Shown: positions 11,832-21,897 of the stretch, piece after piece
Layout: each line of letters begins with the position of its first letter
How positions within the stretch are numbered: position 1 is the first letter of the stretch
Origin: Aerococcaceae bacterium DSM 111022
Lineage (GTDB): Bacteria; Bacillota; Bacilli; Lactobacillales; Aerococcaceae
NCBI GenBank assembly: GCA_015863195.1
Contig: JACBXO010000004.1
Span: 62,001-126,000 of the forward strand
Direction: 5' to 3'
Length of the DNA: 64,000 bases
Program-made: the position numbers and the translations under genes
Notes under the pieces: model-generated
The model's database searches: none
What the model was told of the DNA's origin: nothing
What the model saw: the letters and a program-made list of their open reading frames with translations, nothing else

Positions 11832-11893
11832 TGTAAAAAAACATTACATAAACTGTCAAACTGGTTCACATTTAAGGGTTTTCGTTTTATAAT
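11832..11893 (+). promoter_or_regulatory. glnRA promoter with two GlnR boxes
   Basis: Two 17-bp sites match TGTNA-N7-TNACA exactly: 11832-11848 (TGTAA/TTACA) and 11854-11870 (TGTCA/TCACA). The -35 TTCACA (11865-11870) lies inside the second box, and TATAAT (11888-11893) follows after 17 nt. Bound GlnR would block RNA polymerase. This is the classic autoregulated glnRA arrangement, induced when glutamine is low. Confidence 0.9.
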
Positions 11894-11914
11894 AAGACTA
11901 TTGGAGGGGATCAA

Positions 11915-12247
11915 ATGTCAACAAAAGAATTTAGACGTAATTTAGCCGTATTTCCAATAGGGTCTGTCATGAAATTAACTGATTTAACAGCCAGACAAAT
12001 CCGTTATTATGAAGATTTTGGTCTCATTAATCCACATCGAAGTGATACTAATCGTCGTTTATATTCATTAAACGATATTGATCGTTTATTAGAAATTGTC
12101 GAACTGATGGATGATGGATTAACATTAAAAGGAATTCAAAAACGGTTTGAATCTGGAAAAATGACTCAAACACAAGAACCTAAAGAATCTGAACAACTGA
12201 GTGACCAAGATGTACGACGTATTTTACGCGACGAATTAGGAATCTAG
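11915..12247 (+). CDS. glnR: MerR-family transcriptional repressor GlnR
   Basis: Represses glnRA and other nitrogen genes; in the family its activity is controlled by feedback-inhibited glutamine synthetase. 110 aa. The N-terminal MerR helix-turn-helix (PIGSVMKLTDLTARQIRYYEDFGLI) and wing (RSDTNRRLYSLNDIDRL) are clear. A short C-terminal tail replaces an effector domain, as in GlnR/TnrA. Length is close to other GlnR proteins. 19 nt upstream of glnA, and its own promoter carries two GlnR boxes. Confidence 0.95.
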   Translation: MSTKEFRRNLAVFPIGSVMKLTDLTARQIRYYEDFGLINPHRSDTNRRLYSLNDIDRLLEIVELMDDGLTLKGIQKRFESGKMTQTQEPKESEQLSDQDVRRILRDELGI

Positions 12248-12266
12248 TAGGAGATGTTATATAACT

Positions 12267-13604
12267 ATGAAGGAATGGACAAAAGAATCGATATTACAGG
12301 ACGCCAAAGATAATAAGATAGCATTAGTTAGATTGATGTATACGGATATTCTAGGTAATATCAAAAATGTGGAGATTCCACATGCTCAATTAGAAAAAGC
12401 ATTAGATGGTCATATAACATTTGATGGCTCTTCAATAGAATCATTCGTACGTCTAGAAGAAGCTGATATGCATTTACAACCAGATTATTCTACTTGGATG
12501 ACGATGGAGGATATGCAACATGATAATCGTCATTTAGGCATTATTTTCTGTGATATCTATACAGTAGATGGAAATCCTTATGCAGGAGACCCACGTAGTA
12601 ATTTAAAGAGAATCTTAAAACGCATGAATGATATGGGATTTTCAACGTTTAATATTGGTCCTGAGATGGAATTTTTCTTATTTAAACGAGATGAACAAGG
12701 GATTCCTATTTTAGAACCAACAGATGATGGAAGTTATTATGATATCGTACCCTTGAATAAAGCAGAAGCATGTCGTCGTGACATTATCTTAGAGCTAGAA
12801 AAAATGGGATATGATATAGAGATGAGTCATCATGAAGTGGGACGAGGACAACATGAAATCGATTGGAAGTACACGAATGCAGTCGAAGCAGCAGATAAAA
12901 TTGTACTTTTTAAATTAGTCGTGAAGATGATAGCTCGTGGTCATGGATTATATGCCTCATTTATGCCAAAACCTTTAAATGGTGTTCCAGGATCAGGTCT
13001 ACATTGTAATTTATCACTATTCGAAAATGATAATAATGTATTTTATGATGAATTTGGAGAACGTGGATTATCGAAAACTGCTTACCATTTCTTAGCAGGT
13101 TTATTAGAATTTGCGCCAGCCTATACTGCTATTGTTAATCCGTTGATTAATTCCTATAAGCGATTAGTTGATGGATATGAAGCACCTCAGTATATCGGTT
13201 GGAGTGAGAAAAACCGCTCTCCATTTGCTCGAATTCCCCGTGCACGTGGTAATTCAACGCGTATTGAAATGCGTAGCATAGATGCAGCTACAAATCCATA
13301 TTTAGCTTTTGCCTCACTTTTACAGGCTGGACTTCAAGGTATTGAAGAAGAAATGATTCCACCTGCTGAAATTCGCCGTAATGTCTATATTATGTCTAAA
13401 GAAGAACGTCATCAAAAAGGCATTGTAGACTTACCTTACGACTTGGGAGCGGCAATTGATGAGTTAAAAGATAGTCCAGTTATTTTAGGGGCTTTAGGAC
13501 CAGATATTGCTGATAGTTATATCGCAGGGAAACAGTTAGAATATCAGTCCTATATTAAATTTGTGAGCCAATGGGAAATTGATCGTTATTTTATGAATTA
13601 CTAG
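12267..13604 (+). CDS. glnA: Glutamine synthetase, type I alpha
   Basis: ATP-dependent ligation of ammonia to glutamate; also the nitrogen sensor that signals to GlnR. 445 aa, the Gram-positive GSI-alpha length. It lacks the adenylylation-loop insertion of GSI-beta. Conserved segments: DGSSIESF, GPEMEFFLF, HHEVGRGQHEIDWKY (metal and glutamate ligands), PGSGLHCNLSL, NPLINSYKRLV and RSPFARIPRARG. Operon with glnR. Confidence 0.96.
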   Translation: MKEWTKESILQDAKDNKIALVRLMYTDILGNIKNVEIPHAQLEKALDGHITFDGSSIESFVRLEEADMHLQPDYSTWMTMEDMQHDNRHLGIIFCDIYTVDGNPYAGDPRSNLKRILKRMNDMGFSTFNIGPEMEFFLFKRDEQGIPILEPTDDGSYYDIVPLNKAEACRRDIILELEKMGYDIEMSHHEVGRGQHEIDWKYTNAVEAADKIVLFKLVVKMIARGHGLYASFMPKPLNGVPGSGLHCNLSLFENDNNVFYDEFGERGLSKTAYHFLAGLLEFAPAYTAIVNPLINSYKRLVDGYEAPQYIGWSEKNRSPFARIPRARGNSTRIEMRSIDAATNPYLAFASLLQAGLQGIEEEMIPPAEIRRNVYIMSKEERHQKGIVDLPYDLGAAIDELKDSPVILGALGPDIADSYIAGKQLEYQSYIKFVSQWEIDRYFMNY

Positions 13605-13673
13605 TTAGCTAAGATTGGAATCAATACCTAAATACAAATATCATGTTTCATCAAAAGATAATGGAGGAAGAAA

Positions 13674-15137
13674 ATGAATCATACAATTATGCAATATTTT
13701 GAGTGGTATTTACCAGACGATGGTAAGCACTGGGAAAATGTGAAAAATGACGCACCACATTTAAAAGATATCGGTATTACAAAATTGTGGTTACCACCTG
13801 CATCAAAAGCAACAGGCACAAATGATGTTGGATATGGACCTTATGATTTATACGACTTAGGTGAATTTGATCAAAAAGGTGCTGTTCGTACCAAATATGG
13901 TACAAAAGACGAATATATTGATGCGATTAATGCATTACAAGAAAATGGAATTATGCCAATCGCTGACATTGTTTTAAATCATAAAGCACAAGGTGATGAA
14001 AAAGAAACGTTTAGTGTCTTAAAAATGGATCCAGAAAACCGTCAAAAACCAATTAGCGAGGCTTATGAAATCGAAGGTTATACTCATTTCTATTTTCCAG
14101 GTCGTCAAGGAAAATATAGCGATTTCGAATGGCACTGGTATCACTTCTCGGGATTAGACTATGATGCGAGAAATGACGAAACTGGTATTTATCAGATTCA
14201 AGGTGAAGGTAAAGGTTGGGCAGATAATGAAGAAGTTGATAGAGAAAAAGGTAACTTCGATTATTTAATGTTTAACGATATCGACTATAGTCATCCTGAG
14301 GTTGTCGAAGAGACTCGTGCTTGGATAAAATGGTTTATTGAAACAACGGGTATTAAGGGATTCCGATTAGATGCAATAAAACACATTGATCGTGGATTTG
14401 TTGAAGCAATCATCCATAAAATTTATGAAGAAGTTGGAGAAGAGTTTTATGTATTCGGTGAGTATTGGAATGCTGACTATGAAACAAAAGCCGATTATTT
14501 AGAAGACATTGATTATTCATTTGATTTATTTGATGTTAAATTACATATGAATTTTTATGAAGCAGCATTACAAAATGAAAATTATGATTTAACAAAAATT
14601 TTAGATAAAACATTAATTGATGATCAAGCATGGAGCGCTGTTACTTTTGTTGATAATCACGATACACAAGCAGGTCAATCACTAGAGTCTGAAGTTGGGG
14701 CATGGTTTAAACCTCTAGCTTATGGACTGATATTGCTACTGCAGAATGGTCTACCGACTGTATTTTATGGTGATTATTATGGTACAAAAGGTGAAAATGG
14801 TCATGAAGGTTATCAAGAAATTTTAGATAAACTTCTTTATTTAAGAAAAAATTATGCATATGGTGATGAAACGCGTTATTTCGACCATTCAAATTGTATT
14901 GGATGGATTCGTTATGGTAATGAAGAGTATCCTGATGGATTAGTTGCATTAATTTCTAATGGTACAGAAGATGGATTCAAAGACATGTCATTGGGAGAAT
15001 TCTATGCGGGTAAAACATTCGTTGATTATCTAGGTCATTATGAGGGAGAAGTTACTCTTGACGAAGCAGGAAACGGTCGTTTCATGGTGCATGAAAAATC
15101 GATTTCAGTTTGGGTAGTCAAAGATAGTTTAATTTAA
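13674..15137 (+). CDS. amyA: Cytoplasmic alpha-amylase (GH13)
   Basis: Hydrolyses internal alpha-1,4 bonds of malto-oligosaccharides or glycogen-type glucans. 487 aa with no signal peptide, starting MNHTIMQYFEWYLPDDG, which is typical of the intracellular/liquefying GH13_5 group. Catalytic regions: DIVLNHKA (I), GFRLDAIKHI with the nucleophile Asp (II), GEYWNAD with the acid/base Glu (III), FVDNHDTQ with the third acid (IV). RBS GGAGGAAG. It is a single gene between glnA and dut; a role in intracellular glucan use is inferred. Confidence 0.92.
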   Translation: MNHTIMQYFEWYLPDDGKHWENVKNDAPHLKDIGITKLWLPPASKATGTNDVGYGPYDLYDLGEFDQKGAVRTKYGTKDEYIDAINALQENGIMPIADIVLNHKAQGDEKETFSVLKMDPENRQKPISEAYEIEGYTHFYFPGRQGKYSDFEWHWYHFSGLDYDARNDETGIYQIQGEGKGWADNEEVDREKGNFDYLMFNDIDYSHPEVVEETRAWIKWFIETTGIKGFRLDAIKHIDRGFVEAIIHKIYEEVGEEFYVFGEYWNADYETKADYLEDIDYSFDLFDVKLHMNFYEAALQNENYDLTKILDKTLIDDQAWSAVTFVDNHDTQAGQSLESEVGAWFKPLAYGLILLLQNGLPTVFYGDYYGTKGENGHEGYQEILDKLLYLRKNYAYGDETRYFDHSNCIGWIRYGNEEYPDGLVALISNGTEDGFKDMSLGEFYAGKTFVDYLGHYEGEVTLDEAGNGRFMVHEKSISVWVVKDSLI

Positions 15138-15150
15138 GAAATTTTTGTGA

Positions 15151-15176
15151 GGATTAACATTTTTTGTTAATCCTTT
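15151..15176 (+). terminator. Weak terminator after the amylase gene
   Basis: 8-bp stem GGATTAAC/GTTAATCC with a T-rich 7-nt loop; only a short T tail follows, so it may be partial. Confidence 0.5.
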
Positions 15177-15210
15177 GATAAAATAAAGAGTACAGTAAGA
15201 AGGTGGATAA

Positions 15211-15765
15211 ATGACAGAAAATAAAACACGTGGTTTTGAAATTGTGAATGCTTATCAAGAGCGAGAAATATCACTACCGCATCGTTCAACTCATTATGCA
15301 GCAGGTTATGATATCGAATCAGCAGAAGAGATAGTATTACCAAGTTATTGGAAATCATTATTTAAGTATGTATTAAAACAAATGGGACAATGGATTCATC
15401 GAGAAGATGGCAATGATCTTGAACTAGAGGTAGATAAATTATTAAAACCGACATTAGTTCCTACAGGATTAAAAGCGTATATGTTAGATGATGAGTATTT
15501 ACAGATTGTTAACCGCTCAAGTAATCCATTGAAACGTCGCGTTATATTACCCAATAGTTTAGGTATTATTGATAAAGATTATTACAATAACGATAATAAT
15601 GAAGGGCATATTTATGTACAATTACAAAATTATGGTGTCAAAGATGTCGTGATTAAAAAAGGGGATCGAATTGCCCAAGGGATCTTTACAAAATATTTAT
15701 TAACTGACGACGATATTGGTGGTATAAGTGAACGTGTAGGAGGCTTTGGATCCTCTGATAAATAG
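15211..15765 (+). CDS. dut: dUTP diphosphatase (trimeric type)
   Basis: Converts dUTP to dUMP, keeping uracil out of DNA and feeding dTMP synthesis. 184 aa with all five dUTPase motifs: AGYDIESAEE (1), NRSSNPLKRR (2), GIIDKDYYNN (3), KKGDRIAQGIF (4) and RVGGFGSSDK (5). Motif 1 is separated from motif 2 by a ~35-residue insertion (SYWKSLFKYV..., ~50-85) compared with the ~145-aa core enzymes. This longer form is seen in some Firmicutes and phages. It lies 19 nt before radA. Confidence 0.93.
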   Translation: MTENKTRGFEIVNAYQEREISLPHRSTHYAAGYDIESAEEIVLPSYWKSLFKYVLKQMGQWIHREDGNDLELEVDKLLKPTLVPTGLKAYMLDDEYLQIVNRSSNPLKRRVILPNSLGIIDKDYYNNDNNEGHIYVQLQNYGVKDVVIKKGDRIAQGIFTKYLLTDDDIGGISERVGGFGSSDK

Positions 15766-15784
15766 AAAATAGGAGGATGATTAG

Positions 15785-17173
15785 TTGGCCAAACAACGTA
15801 TTATGTTTGAATGTATGGCTTGTGGTTACGAATCACCTAAATGGTTAGGAAGATGTCCTAATTGTGGTGGTTGGAATCAGATGGAAGAACAAATCCAGAT
15901 GCCAGAAAATAAAAGCAAACCACAAGTGACTGTTTCATTAAATCGTGATAGTGGAGATAAAGGACGTGCTAAACGTTTATCCGAGATTAATTACGAAGAA
16001 ACAAATCGAGTCTCAACTTCGTTTGATGAATTTGACCGCGTACTTGGTGGTGGAGTCGTTAATGGTTCACTTGTTTTAATTGGTGGTGATCCAGGTATAG
16101 GTAAATCTACCCTACTACTCCAAGTATCAATGCAATTAGCTAAAAGCGGTCAGAAAATTCTCTATGTATCCGGAGAGGAGTCTCTCTCTCAAATTAAAAT
16201 GCGAGCAGAGCGACTGGGTGTTACTTCAGATAACTTTTATTTAATGGCAGAGACAGATTTAGCTTTTATAGCTAAAGAAATTGAAACCATTGTCCCAGAT
16301 ATGGTCGTAATAGATTCGATTCAAACGATGTCTGTACCTGAACACACGGGTGTTGCTGGTAGTGTATCACAGGTACGTCAAGCTACTGCAACTTTAATGC
16401 GTATTGCTAAAGATAATCAAATTGCTATTTTTATTGTAGGCCATGTTACTAAAGAAGGTAATATTGCGGGTCCTCGTATGTTGGAACATATGGTAGATAC
16501 GGTACTGTATTTTGAAGGTGAAAAACATAATCGCTTTAGAATGTTACGCGCAGTAAAAAACCGTTTCGGTTCAACACATGAGATGGGGGTTTTTGAAATG
16601 CAAGATGTTGGTTTGCAAGAAGTTTCCAATCCATCACAATTGTTTTTAGAAGAACGTTTAGAGAATGCAACCGGTTCGAGTGTTGTTGCTTCACTAGAAG
16701 GAACACGTACGATTTTAACAGAAATTCAATCATTGATGACCCCTACAGTTTTTGGGAATGCGAAGCGTACAGCAAGCGGAATTGATTATCAACGTGTATC
16801 ATTGTTATTAGCTGTTATGGAAAAACATTGCGGCTTATTGGTTCAAAATCAAGATGCTTTCTTTAAGACAACAGGTGGTGTCAGACTCGAAGAACCTGCC
16901 ATTGATTTAGCCATCGCTATTAGCATCGCGTCTAGTTACTGGAATCGCCCTATTCGTATCAATGATTGTTTCGTAGGAGAAATTGGATTAACGGGAGAAC
17001 TTCGACGTGTCTCTCAAATTCAAGAACGAATAAAAGAAGCCGATAAATTAGGATTCAAACGCATTTTTATACCAAATAGTAATGCTGACCATCTTGATTT
17101 AGAGGTTGATATCGAGATTATTCCAGTTAAAACAATTCAAGATGCTATTCGTATTGTCTTTCCAAAACAATAA
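15785..17173 (+). CDS. radA: DNA repair protein RadA
   Basis: RecA-related DnaB-like ATPase that promotes branch migration in recombinational repair and transformation. 462 aa. A C4 zinc finger ([18 protein letters not shown], ~10-27) comes first, then Walker [11 protein letters not shown] (~100), Walker [11 protein letters not shown] and the RadA signature KNRFGST (~258). A Lon-like C-terminal domain ends the protein. Start codon TTG, 6 nt after AGGAGGA. Follows dut and precedes yacL, a conserved Firmicute order. Confidence 0.96.
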   Translation: MAKQRIMFECMACGYESPKWLGRCPNCGGWNQMEEQIQMPENKSKPQVTVSLNRDSGDKGRAKRLSEINYEETNRVSTSFDEFDRVLGGGVVNGSLVLIGGDPGIGKSTLLLQVSMQLAKSGQKILYVSGEESLSQIKMRAERLGVTSDNFYLMAETDLAFIAKEIETIVPDMVVIDSIQTMSVPEHTGVAGSVSQVRQATATLMRIAKDNQIAIFIVGHVTKEGNIAGPRMLEHMVDTVLYFEGEKHNRFRMLRAVKNRFGSTHEMGVFEMQDVGLQEVSNPSQLFLEERLENATGSSVVASLEGTRTILTEIQSLMTPTVFGNAKRTASGIDYQRVSLLLAVMEKHCGLLVQNQDAFFKTTGGVRLEEPAIDLAIAISIASSYWNRPIRINDCFVGEIGLTGELRRVSQIQERIKEADKLGFKRIFIPNSNADHLDLEVDIEIIPVKTIQDAIRIVFPKQ

Positions 17174-17190
17174 AATAAGGAGGTGAAGTA

Positions 17191-18312
17191 ATGATTAAAA
17201 AAATTATTTATACAATTCTTGCTGTAATTGGCTTAAGTTTTGGTTTAACATTGGGGCCGCTGATTTGGCAATTATTTCAAATAGATGGAGGTCTTTTATA
17301 TAATCCTATTGTTAATGCTGTTATTTTTATGATTATTTTTATTTTATTAGGATTATTAATTGCTCCTTTAGTAGAAAAAGTGATCAAAAAAATGTTTGAT
17401 ATCTTAGCGCAACAAACAACATATGATCTTGTTATGGGAACTATCGGTGTATTTATTGGATTATTGATTGGGTACATGGTATCTCTTCCTTTCTCTAACT
17501 TTAATATTCCGGTTCTATCGGCAACTTTACCATTTATTTTAATGTTTGTTTTTGCCATAGTTGGTTATCAAACGGTAATGAGTCGTAAGCATGAATGGAA
17601 AGATGCTTTTGCTCGTTTCCAAAAGCCAGTTGAAGCTGAAGTCGAAGTTGAAAGTCAAATGCTTGAAAGAAAAGCAGACGATACTTTTCATCGCTACAAA
17701 TTATTAGATACAAGTGTTATAATTGATGGCAGAATTGCTGATATTGTGAAGACAAATTTCTTAGAAGGAATACTTGTTATTCCAAATTTCGTCTTGCATG
17801 AATTACAATTAATTGCAGATTCTGGAGATAGTCTTAAACGGTCAAAAGGTCGTCGAGGTTTAGATATTTTAAATGAGTTACAAAAAGATGATTCAGTAAA
17901 TATTGAATACTATGAAGGTGACTTCGAAGACATCAATGAGGTCGATAGTAAATTAGTGCGTTTAGCTAAATTAATCGATGCAGCTATTTTAACGAATGAT
18001 TACAATCTAAATAAAGTCTGTGAGTTTCAAAATATTCCAGTCTTTAATATCAATGAATTGGCAAATGCAGTTAAACCTGCAATGATACCTGGTGATGAGA
18101 TGACGGTAACTATTATTAAAACCGGTACAGAACGTAAACAAGGTGTAGCTTATCTTGATGATGGAACGATGATTGTAGTTGAGGATGGACAGTATTATAT
18201 GAATCAGCGTGTACCCGTTATTGTAACGAGCGCGATTCAAACAAATGCTGGACGTATGATTTTTGCTAAGTTGAGTCAAGCACAAATTGAGCAATCAGAA
18301 GCATCTATATAG
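17191..18312 (+). CDS. yacL: PIN/TRAM-domain membrane protein YacL
   Basis: Putative membrane-bound ribonuclease, 373 aa. Four TM helices occupy the first ~120 residues. A PIN domain follows (~165-285) with acidic residues in LLDTSVIIDGRIADI and AAILTNDYNLNKV. A C-terminal TRAM RNA-binding domain (~290-360) includes GVAYLDDGTMIVVEDGQ. Between radA and gltX as in Bacillus. The biochemical function is not settled in the family. RBS AAGGAGGTG. Confidence 0.88.
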   Translation: MIKKIIYTILAVIGLSFGLTLGPLIWQLFQIDGGLLYNPIVNAVIFMIIFILLGLLIAPLVEKVIKKMFDILAQQTTYDLVMGTIGVFIGLLIGYMVSLPFSNFNIPVLSATLPFILMFVFAIVGYQTVMSRKHEWKDAFARFQKPVEAEVEVESQMLERKADDTFHRYKLLDTSVIIDGRIADIVKTNFLEGILVIPNFVLHELQLIADSGDSLKRSKGRRGLDILNELQKDDSVNIEYYEGDFEDINEVDSKLVRLAKLIDAAILTNDYNLNKVCEFQNIPVFNINELANAVKPAMIPGDEMTVTIIKTGTERKQGVAYLDDGTMIVVEDGQYYMNQRVPVIVTSAIQTNAGRMIFAKLSQAQIEQSEASI

Positions 18313-18340
18313 GATGATTGAGAAAGGAAGTAATATATAA

Positions 18341-19819
18341 ATGAGCGACAAAATTCGCGTGCGTTATGCTCCAAGTCCAACTGGAGAATTACATATAGGT
18401 AATGCTCGTACAGCATTATTTAACTATTTATTTGCCCGTCACAATGGTGGAGATTTTGTTATCAGAACAGAAGATACTGATACTAAACGTAATATTGACC
18501 ACGGTGAGCAAAGTCAATTAGATAATTTGGAATGGTTAGGAATTGATTGGGACGAATCAGCATTAAAACCTGGAGAATATGGACCTTACCGTCAATCAGA
18601 GCGTATGGAAATTTATCAGCCTCTAATTGATCAGTTAATTGCTGAAGATAAAGCTTATAAATGTTATATGACAGAAGATGAGTTGGAAGAAGAACGTGAA
18701 GCTCAACGAGCTCGCGGCGAAATGCCACATTATGGTGGTCAACATGCTCATTTAACTAAAGAACAGCAGGAAGCATTTGAAGCTGAAGGCCGCGAAGCAG
18801 CTATACGTTTTCGTGTTCCAGCTGACAAAACATATTCATTTGAAGATTTAGTTAAAGGTCCAGTTACTTTTGAATCAAAAAATATCTCAGGCGACTGGGT
18901 TATTCAAAAGAAAGATGGCATGCCAACTTATAACTTTGCAGTAACGGTTGATGATCATTATATGGAGATTTCTCATGTTTTACGTGGAGATGACCATATT
19001 GCCAATACACCAAAACAAATGATGATTTATGATGCGTTTGGTTGGGATTACCCTCGTTTTGGACACATGACATTAATTATTAACGCTGAAACGAATAAGA
19101 AATTATCTAAACGTGACGGAGGTATTTTACAATTTATTGAACAATACCGTCGACTAGGTTACTTACCTGAAGCAATGTTTAACTTTATTGCTTTACTTGG
19201 TTGGTCGCCTGAAGGTGAAGAAGAAATTTACTCACCAGATGAGTTAGTTAAGATTTTTGATGTGGATCGTCTATCTACATCACCAGCATCATTCGATAAT
19301 AAAAAATTAGAATGGGTTAACAACCAATACATGAAAGCAGCTGATTTAGATAAAGTGGTAGAATTAACATTACCACATTTACAAGAAGCTGGTTATGCTG
19401 AAGTTGAACCTGATAGTAAAGAAATGGATGCCATCACTAAATTAGTTTCACTTTATAAGGATGAAATTAGTTATGGTGCTGAAATTGTTGACCATGTTGG
19501 TTTCTTCTTCAATGAAACATTATCTCTAGATGATAAATCTACAGAAGAAATTAATAATGAAACTGCTCCTGTTGTTATCCAAGCAATGCATGATAAATTA
19601 GCTGAAATACCTTTATCAGAATTTGTAGCAGGAAATATCAAACCACTAATTAAAGAAATTCAAAAAGAAACTGGGATTAAGGGACGTAAACTATTTATGC
19701 CAATTCGTATTGCAACGACTGGTCAAATGCATGGTCCTGAACTAGCAGATGCAATTGAAGTTCTAGGTAAAGAAAAAGCCTTAAATCACATCACACAAGT
19801 TCAAGATCAAATGGCTTAA
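18341..19819 (+). CDS. gltX: Glutamyl-tRNA synthetase
   Basis: Class I synthetase charging tRNA-Glu; in organisms of this group it is usually non-discriminating and also makes Glu-tRNA-Gln for GatCAB. 492 aa. HIGH motif as [14 protein letters not shown] near residue 19, KMSKS motif as KKLSKRDG, and the standard C-terminal anticodon-binding domain ending [24 protein letters not shown]. Confidence 0.96.
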   Translation: MSDKIRVRYAPSPTGELHIGNARTALFNYLFARHNGGDFVIRTEDTDTKRNIDHGEQSQLDNLEWLGIDWDESALKPGEYGPYRQSERMEIYQPLIDQLIAEDKAYKCYMTEDELEEEREAQRARGEMPHYGGQHAHLTKEQQEAFEAEGREAAIRFRVPADKTYSFEDLVKGPVTFESKNISGDWVIQKKDGMPTYNFAVTVDDHYMEISHVLRGDDHIANTPKQMMIYDAFGWDYPRFGHMTLIINAETNKKLSKRDGGILQFIEQYRRLGYLPEAMFNFIALLGWSPEGEEEIYSPDELVKIFDVDRLSTSPASFDNKKLEWVNNQYMKAADLDKVVELTLPHLQEAGYAEVEPDSKEMDAITKLVSLYKDEISYGAEIVDHVGFFFNETLSLDDKSTEEINNETAPVVIQAMHDKLAEIPLSEFVAGNIKPLIKEIQKETGIKGRKLFMPIRIATTGQMHGPELADAIEVLGKEKALNHITQVQDQMA

Positions 19820-19832
19820 TTTCAATATTCAA

Positions 19833-19870
19833 AAACCACCCTACTATCATATTAGTGAGGTGGTTTTTTT
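19833..19870 (+). terminator. Terminator after gltX
   Basis: Imperfect 13-bp stem (AACCACC arm with GGTGGTT arm) followed by a T run. Confidence 0.85.
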
Positions 19871-19917
19871 ATAGTAGTAAATGATATCCGAGTCTGGTTA
19901 AAAGTCTAGGTACCAAA

Positions 19918-19962
19918 ACTCGCATAAAATCATTGTCTTAAGAACATTGATTTTATGCGAGT
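19918..19962. terminator. Long hairpin between gltX and the MFS gene
   Basis: A perfect 15-bp stem (19918-19932 with 19948-19962) with a 15-nt loop between convergent genes. It would serve mainly as the terminator for the - strand MFS-pyr operon, or as a bidirectional barrier. T tails on both sides are imperfect. Confidence 0.65.
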
Positions 19963-19988
19963 GTTTTGTGTTATTTTTTATGGAAGTA

Positions 19989-21194
19989 TTATTTTTCTAA
20001 CGCGACATATTTATCTTCAGATAAGTTAGGAATCGTTAGCATTGTGATTAAGCTGATGATATAAAGCGATGCTAAGAAGACCATAACCATAGTGATTGAA
20101 GAGTGATCAAGAATATATCCAATTACAACAGATGAAAAACCACCAATAGCGCGTCCAACATTAAGAATTGTGTTATTTGCTAGAGAACGAATTTCGTATG
20201 GATATAATCGAGTAACAACTGCTCCATAACCACAAAACATACCATTTACAAAGAAACCAACGATTGCCCCACCGATTAATACAGTCATCGGTGTTGACGT
20301 AAATGAATAAAGATAAACACTGATAGCTGACATGATTAAGAAAATAGTATAAGCTAGGCGCGGACCAACACGGTCAATTAACTGACCAAATACCATCATC
20401 CCAATAGACATCCCAATAATTGTGGTAATCATCCAAGTAGTAGAACCAGAAACTGAGATATTCAATTGTGTTTGAATCATCGATGGTAACCAGTTCATCA
20501 TCCCAAAGTATCCAGCAATTTGTACGGTGGTCATGATCATCAAACCGATTGTTTGTCGTGTGAGTGTGGGTGTTGCAAATAGTAATTTGAATGAGCCGAC
20601 TTTTTCTTTGTCAGCATTTAATGAACCGCGGTCAGAAATTTCATCTTTATCGATCGCAAAGTGCATCCATGCTACAAATAGTAATGGAGCAAATCCGATT
20701 AAGAATAGTCCTCTCCATCCTAGAGTACCTAAGAATAAACCTGCGATAACTGCTGATGTAATTGAACCAACTTGACCAATTATTCCATTGAGTGAGCTAA
20801 TTCGTCCCATATGTTGAGGTTTAACAATACCCGCCATTATTGCAATTGCAATACCGTATTCTCCTCCGACACCAATCCCAGCGATAAAACGCAAGATATA
20901 AAGATGTAAAATATTGTCTGTGAAGAAAATTAAACCAGTGGCAATTGAGAAAATAGCAACAGTAATTTTTAGCATGGTAAACTTATGGTATTTATCACCT
21001 AAAGCGCCAAAAATTAAACCTCCGACCAACATACCAATATTAGTAATTGAGGCAATTAAACCTGCTTCTGCTCCTTTTAAACCTAAATCAGCAATAATGG
21101 CTGTAAGTGTAAAAGATAGGAACATCACGTTCACATCATCTAAACCTGATGCGATAATTGAAGCAAATAATGCTTTTTTGTCATTTAATTTCAT
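19989..21194 (-). CDS. MFS transporter (aromatic acid/organic acid symporter-like)
   Basis: Major facilitator permease, 401 aa, about 12 TM helices. The MFS signature between helices 2 and 3 is GALGDKYHKF and the helix-4 region is RFIAGIGVGGEYG. The GGEYG motif and general layout resemble the aromatic-acid:H+ symporter/sialate-type branch. RBS AAGGAGAAAT. It follows pyrE by 51 nt on the same strand with no terminator between them, so it probably belongs to the pyrFE transcript. A pyrimidine precursor such as orotate (a carboxylate) is a reasonable guess for substrate, but this is inference only. Confidence 0.8.
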   Translation of the reverse strand: MKLNDKKALFASIIASGLDDVNVMFLSFTLTAIIADLGLKGAEAGLIASITNIGMLVGGLIFGALGDKYHKFTMLKITVAIFSIATGLIFFTDNILHLYILRFIAGIGVGGEYGIAIAIMAGIVKPQHMGRISSLNGIIGQVGSITSAVIAGLFLGTLGWRGLFLIGFAPLLFVAWMHFAIDKDEISDRGSLNADKEKVGSFKLLFATPTLTRQTIGLMIMTTVQIAGYFGMMNWLPSMIQTQLNISVSGSTTWMITTIIGMSIGMMVFGQLIDRVGPRLAYTIFLIMSAISVYLYSFTSTPMTVLIGGAIVGFFVNGMFCGYGAVVTRLYPYEIRSLANNTILNVGRAIGGFSSVVIGYILDHSSITMVMVFLASLYIISLITMLTIPNLSEDKYVALEK

Positions 21195-21245
21195 ATTTAT
21201 TTCTCCTTAATGATTGCTCTCGTCAATCTTTATTAATCGTTATAA

Positions 21246-21887
21246 TTAATGGGTATGTGCCTCTGACCAAGCTTGAGGGTCTTGGTGCCAAGTCAGTAAT
21301 GAATCTTGGAATTTAGCTAATTCTGGATTTTGACTAGCAACATCCACTAAATTTTCGTAATTTGTTAAAGTATAGTGACTTAAATGCGCTTCTCTAAAGT
21401 TATTTGTACCGATAGGTAACTGATAAGTCATAATCGCAACCGCGCCTAAAACCTCAAAACCTGCGTCTTTAACAGCTTGAGCAGCCCGAATCACACTACC
21501 ACCTGTTGAGATTAAATCTTCAACCATAACCACTTTGCTCTCTTCTGCTAAGCGCCCTTCTATTTGATTACCTTTACCATGACCTTTTGCTTTATCCCGG
21601 ACATAAACCATTGGTAACTCTAAACGATCTGCGATTAAAGCAGCATGTGGAATACCAGCTGTTGCAGTCCCAGCGATTGCTGTGGCATCAGGATAGTTTT
21701 CTCTAACTAAATCGACTAGACCATTAATAATATCGCGGTACAATTCTGGATAGCTCATTGTTAAACGATTATCACAGTATATGGGAGACTTTAACCCACT
21801 AGACCATGTAAAAGGCTCTTCTGGTGATAAAGAAACAGCTTCGATGTCTAATAAAATTTCAGCATAATGTTTTTCTCTTATTGTCAT
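21246..21887 (-). CDS. pyrE: Orotate phosphoribosyltransferase
   Basis: Joins orotate to PRPP to make OMP, step five of UMP synthesis. 213 aa. The PRPP-binding motif is KVVMVEDLISTGGSV, the flexible loop is RDKAKGHGKGNQIEG, and SGLKSPIYCDNR near the N-terminus is typical. RBS AAGGAG. Ten nt after pyrF; the two work in sequence on the same intermediate. Confidence 0.95.
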   Translation of the reverse strand: MTIREKHYAEILLDIEAVSLSPEEPFTWSSGLKSPIYCDNRLTMSYPELYRDIINGLVDLVRENYPDATAIAGTATAGIPHAALIADRLELPMVYVRDKAKGHGKGNQIEGRLAEESKVVMVEDLISTGGSVIRAAQAVKDAGFEVLGAVAIMTYQLPIGTNNFREAHLSHYTLTNYENLVDVASQNPELAKFQDSLLTWHQDPQAWSEAHTH

Positions 21888-21897
21888 GGTACACTCC

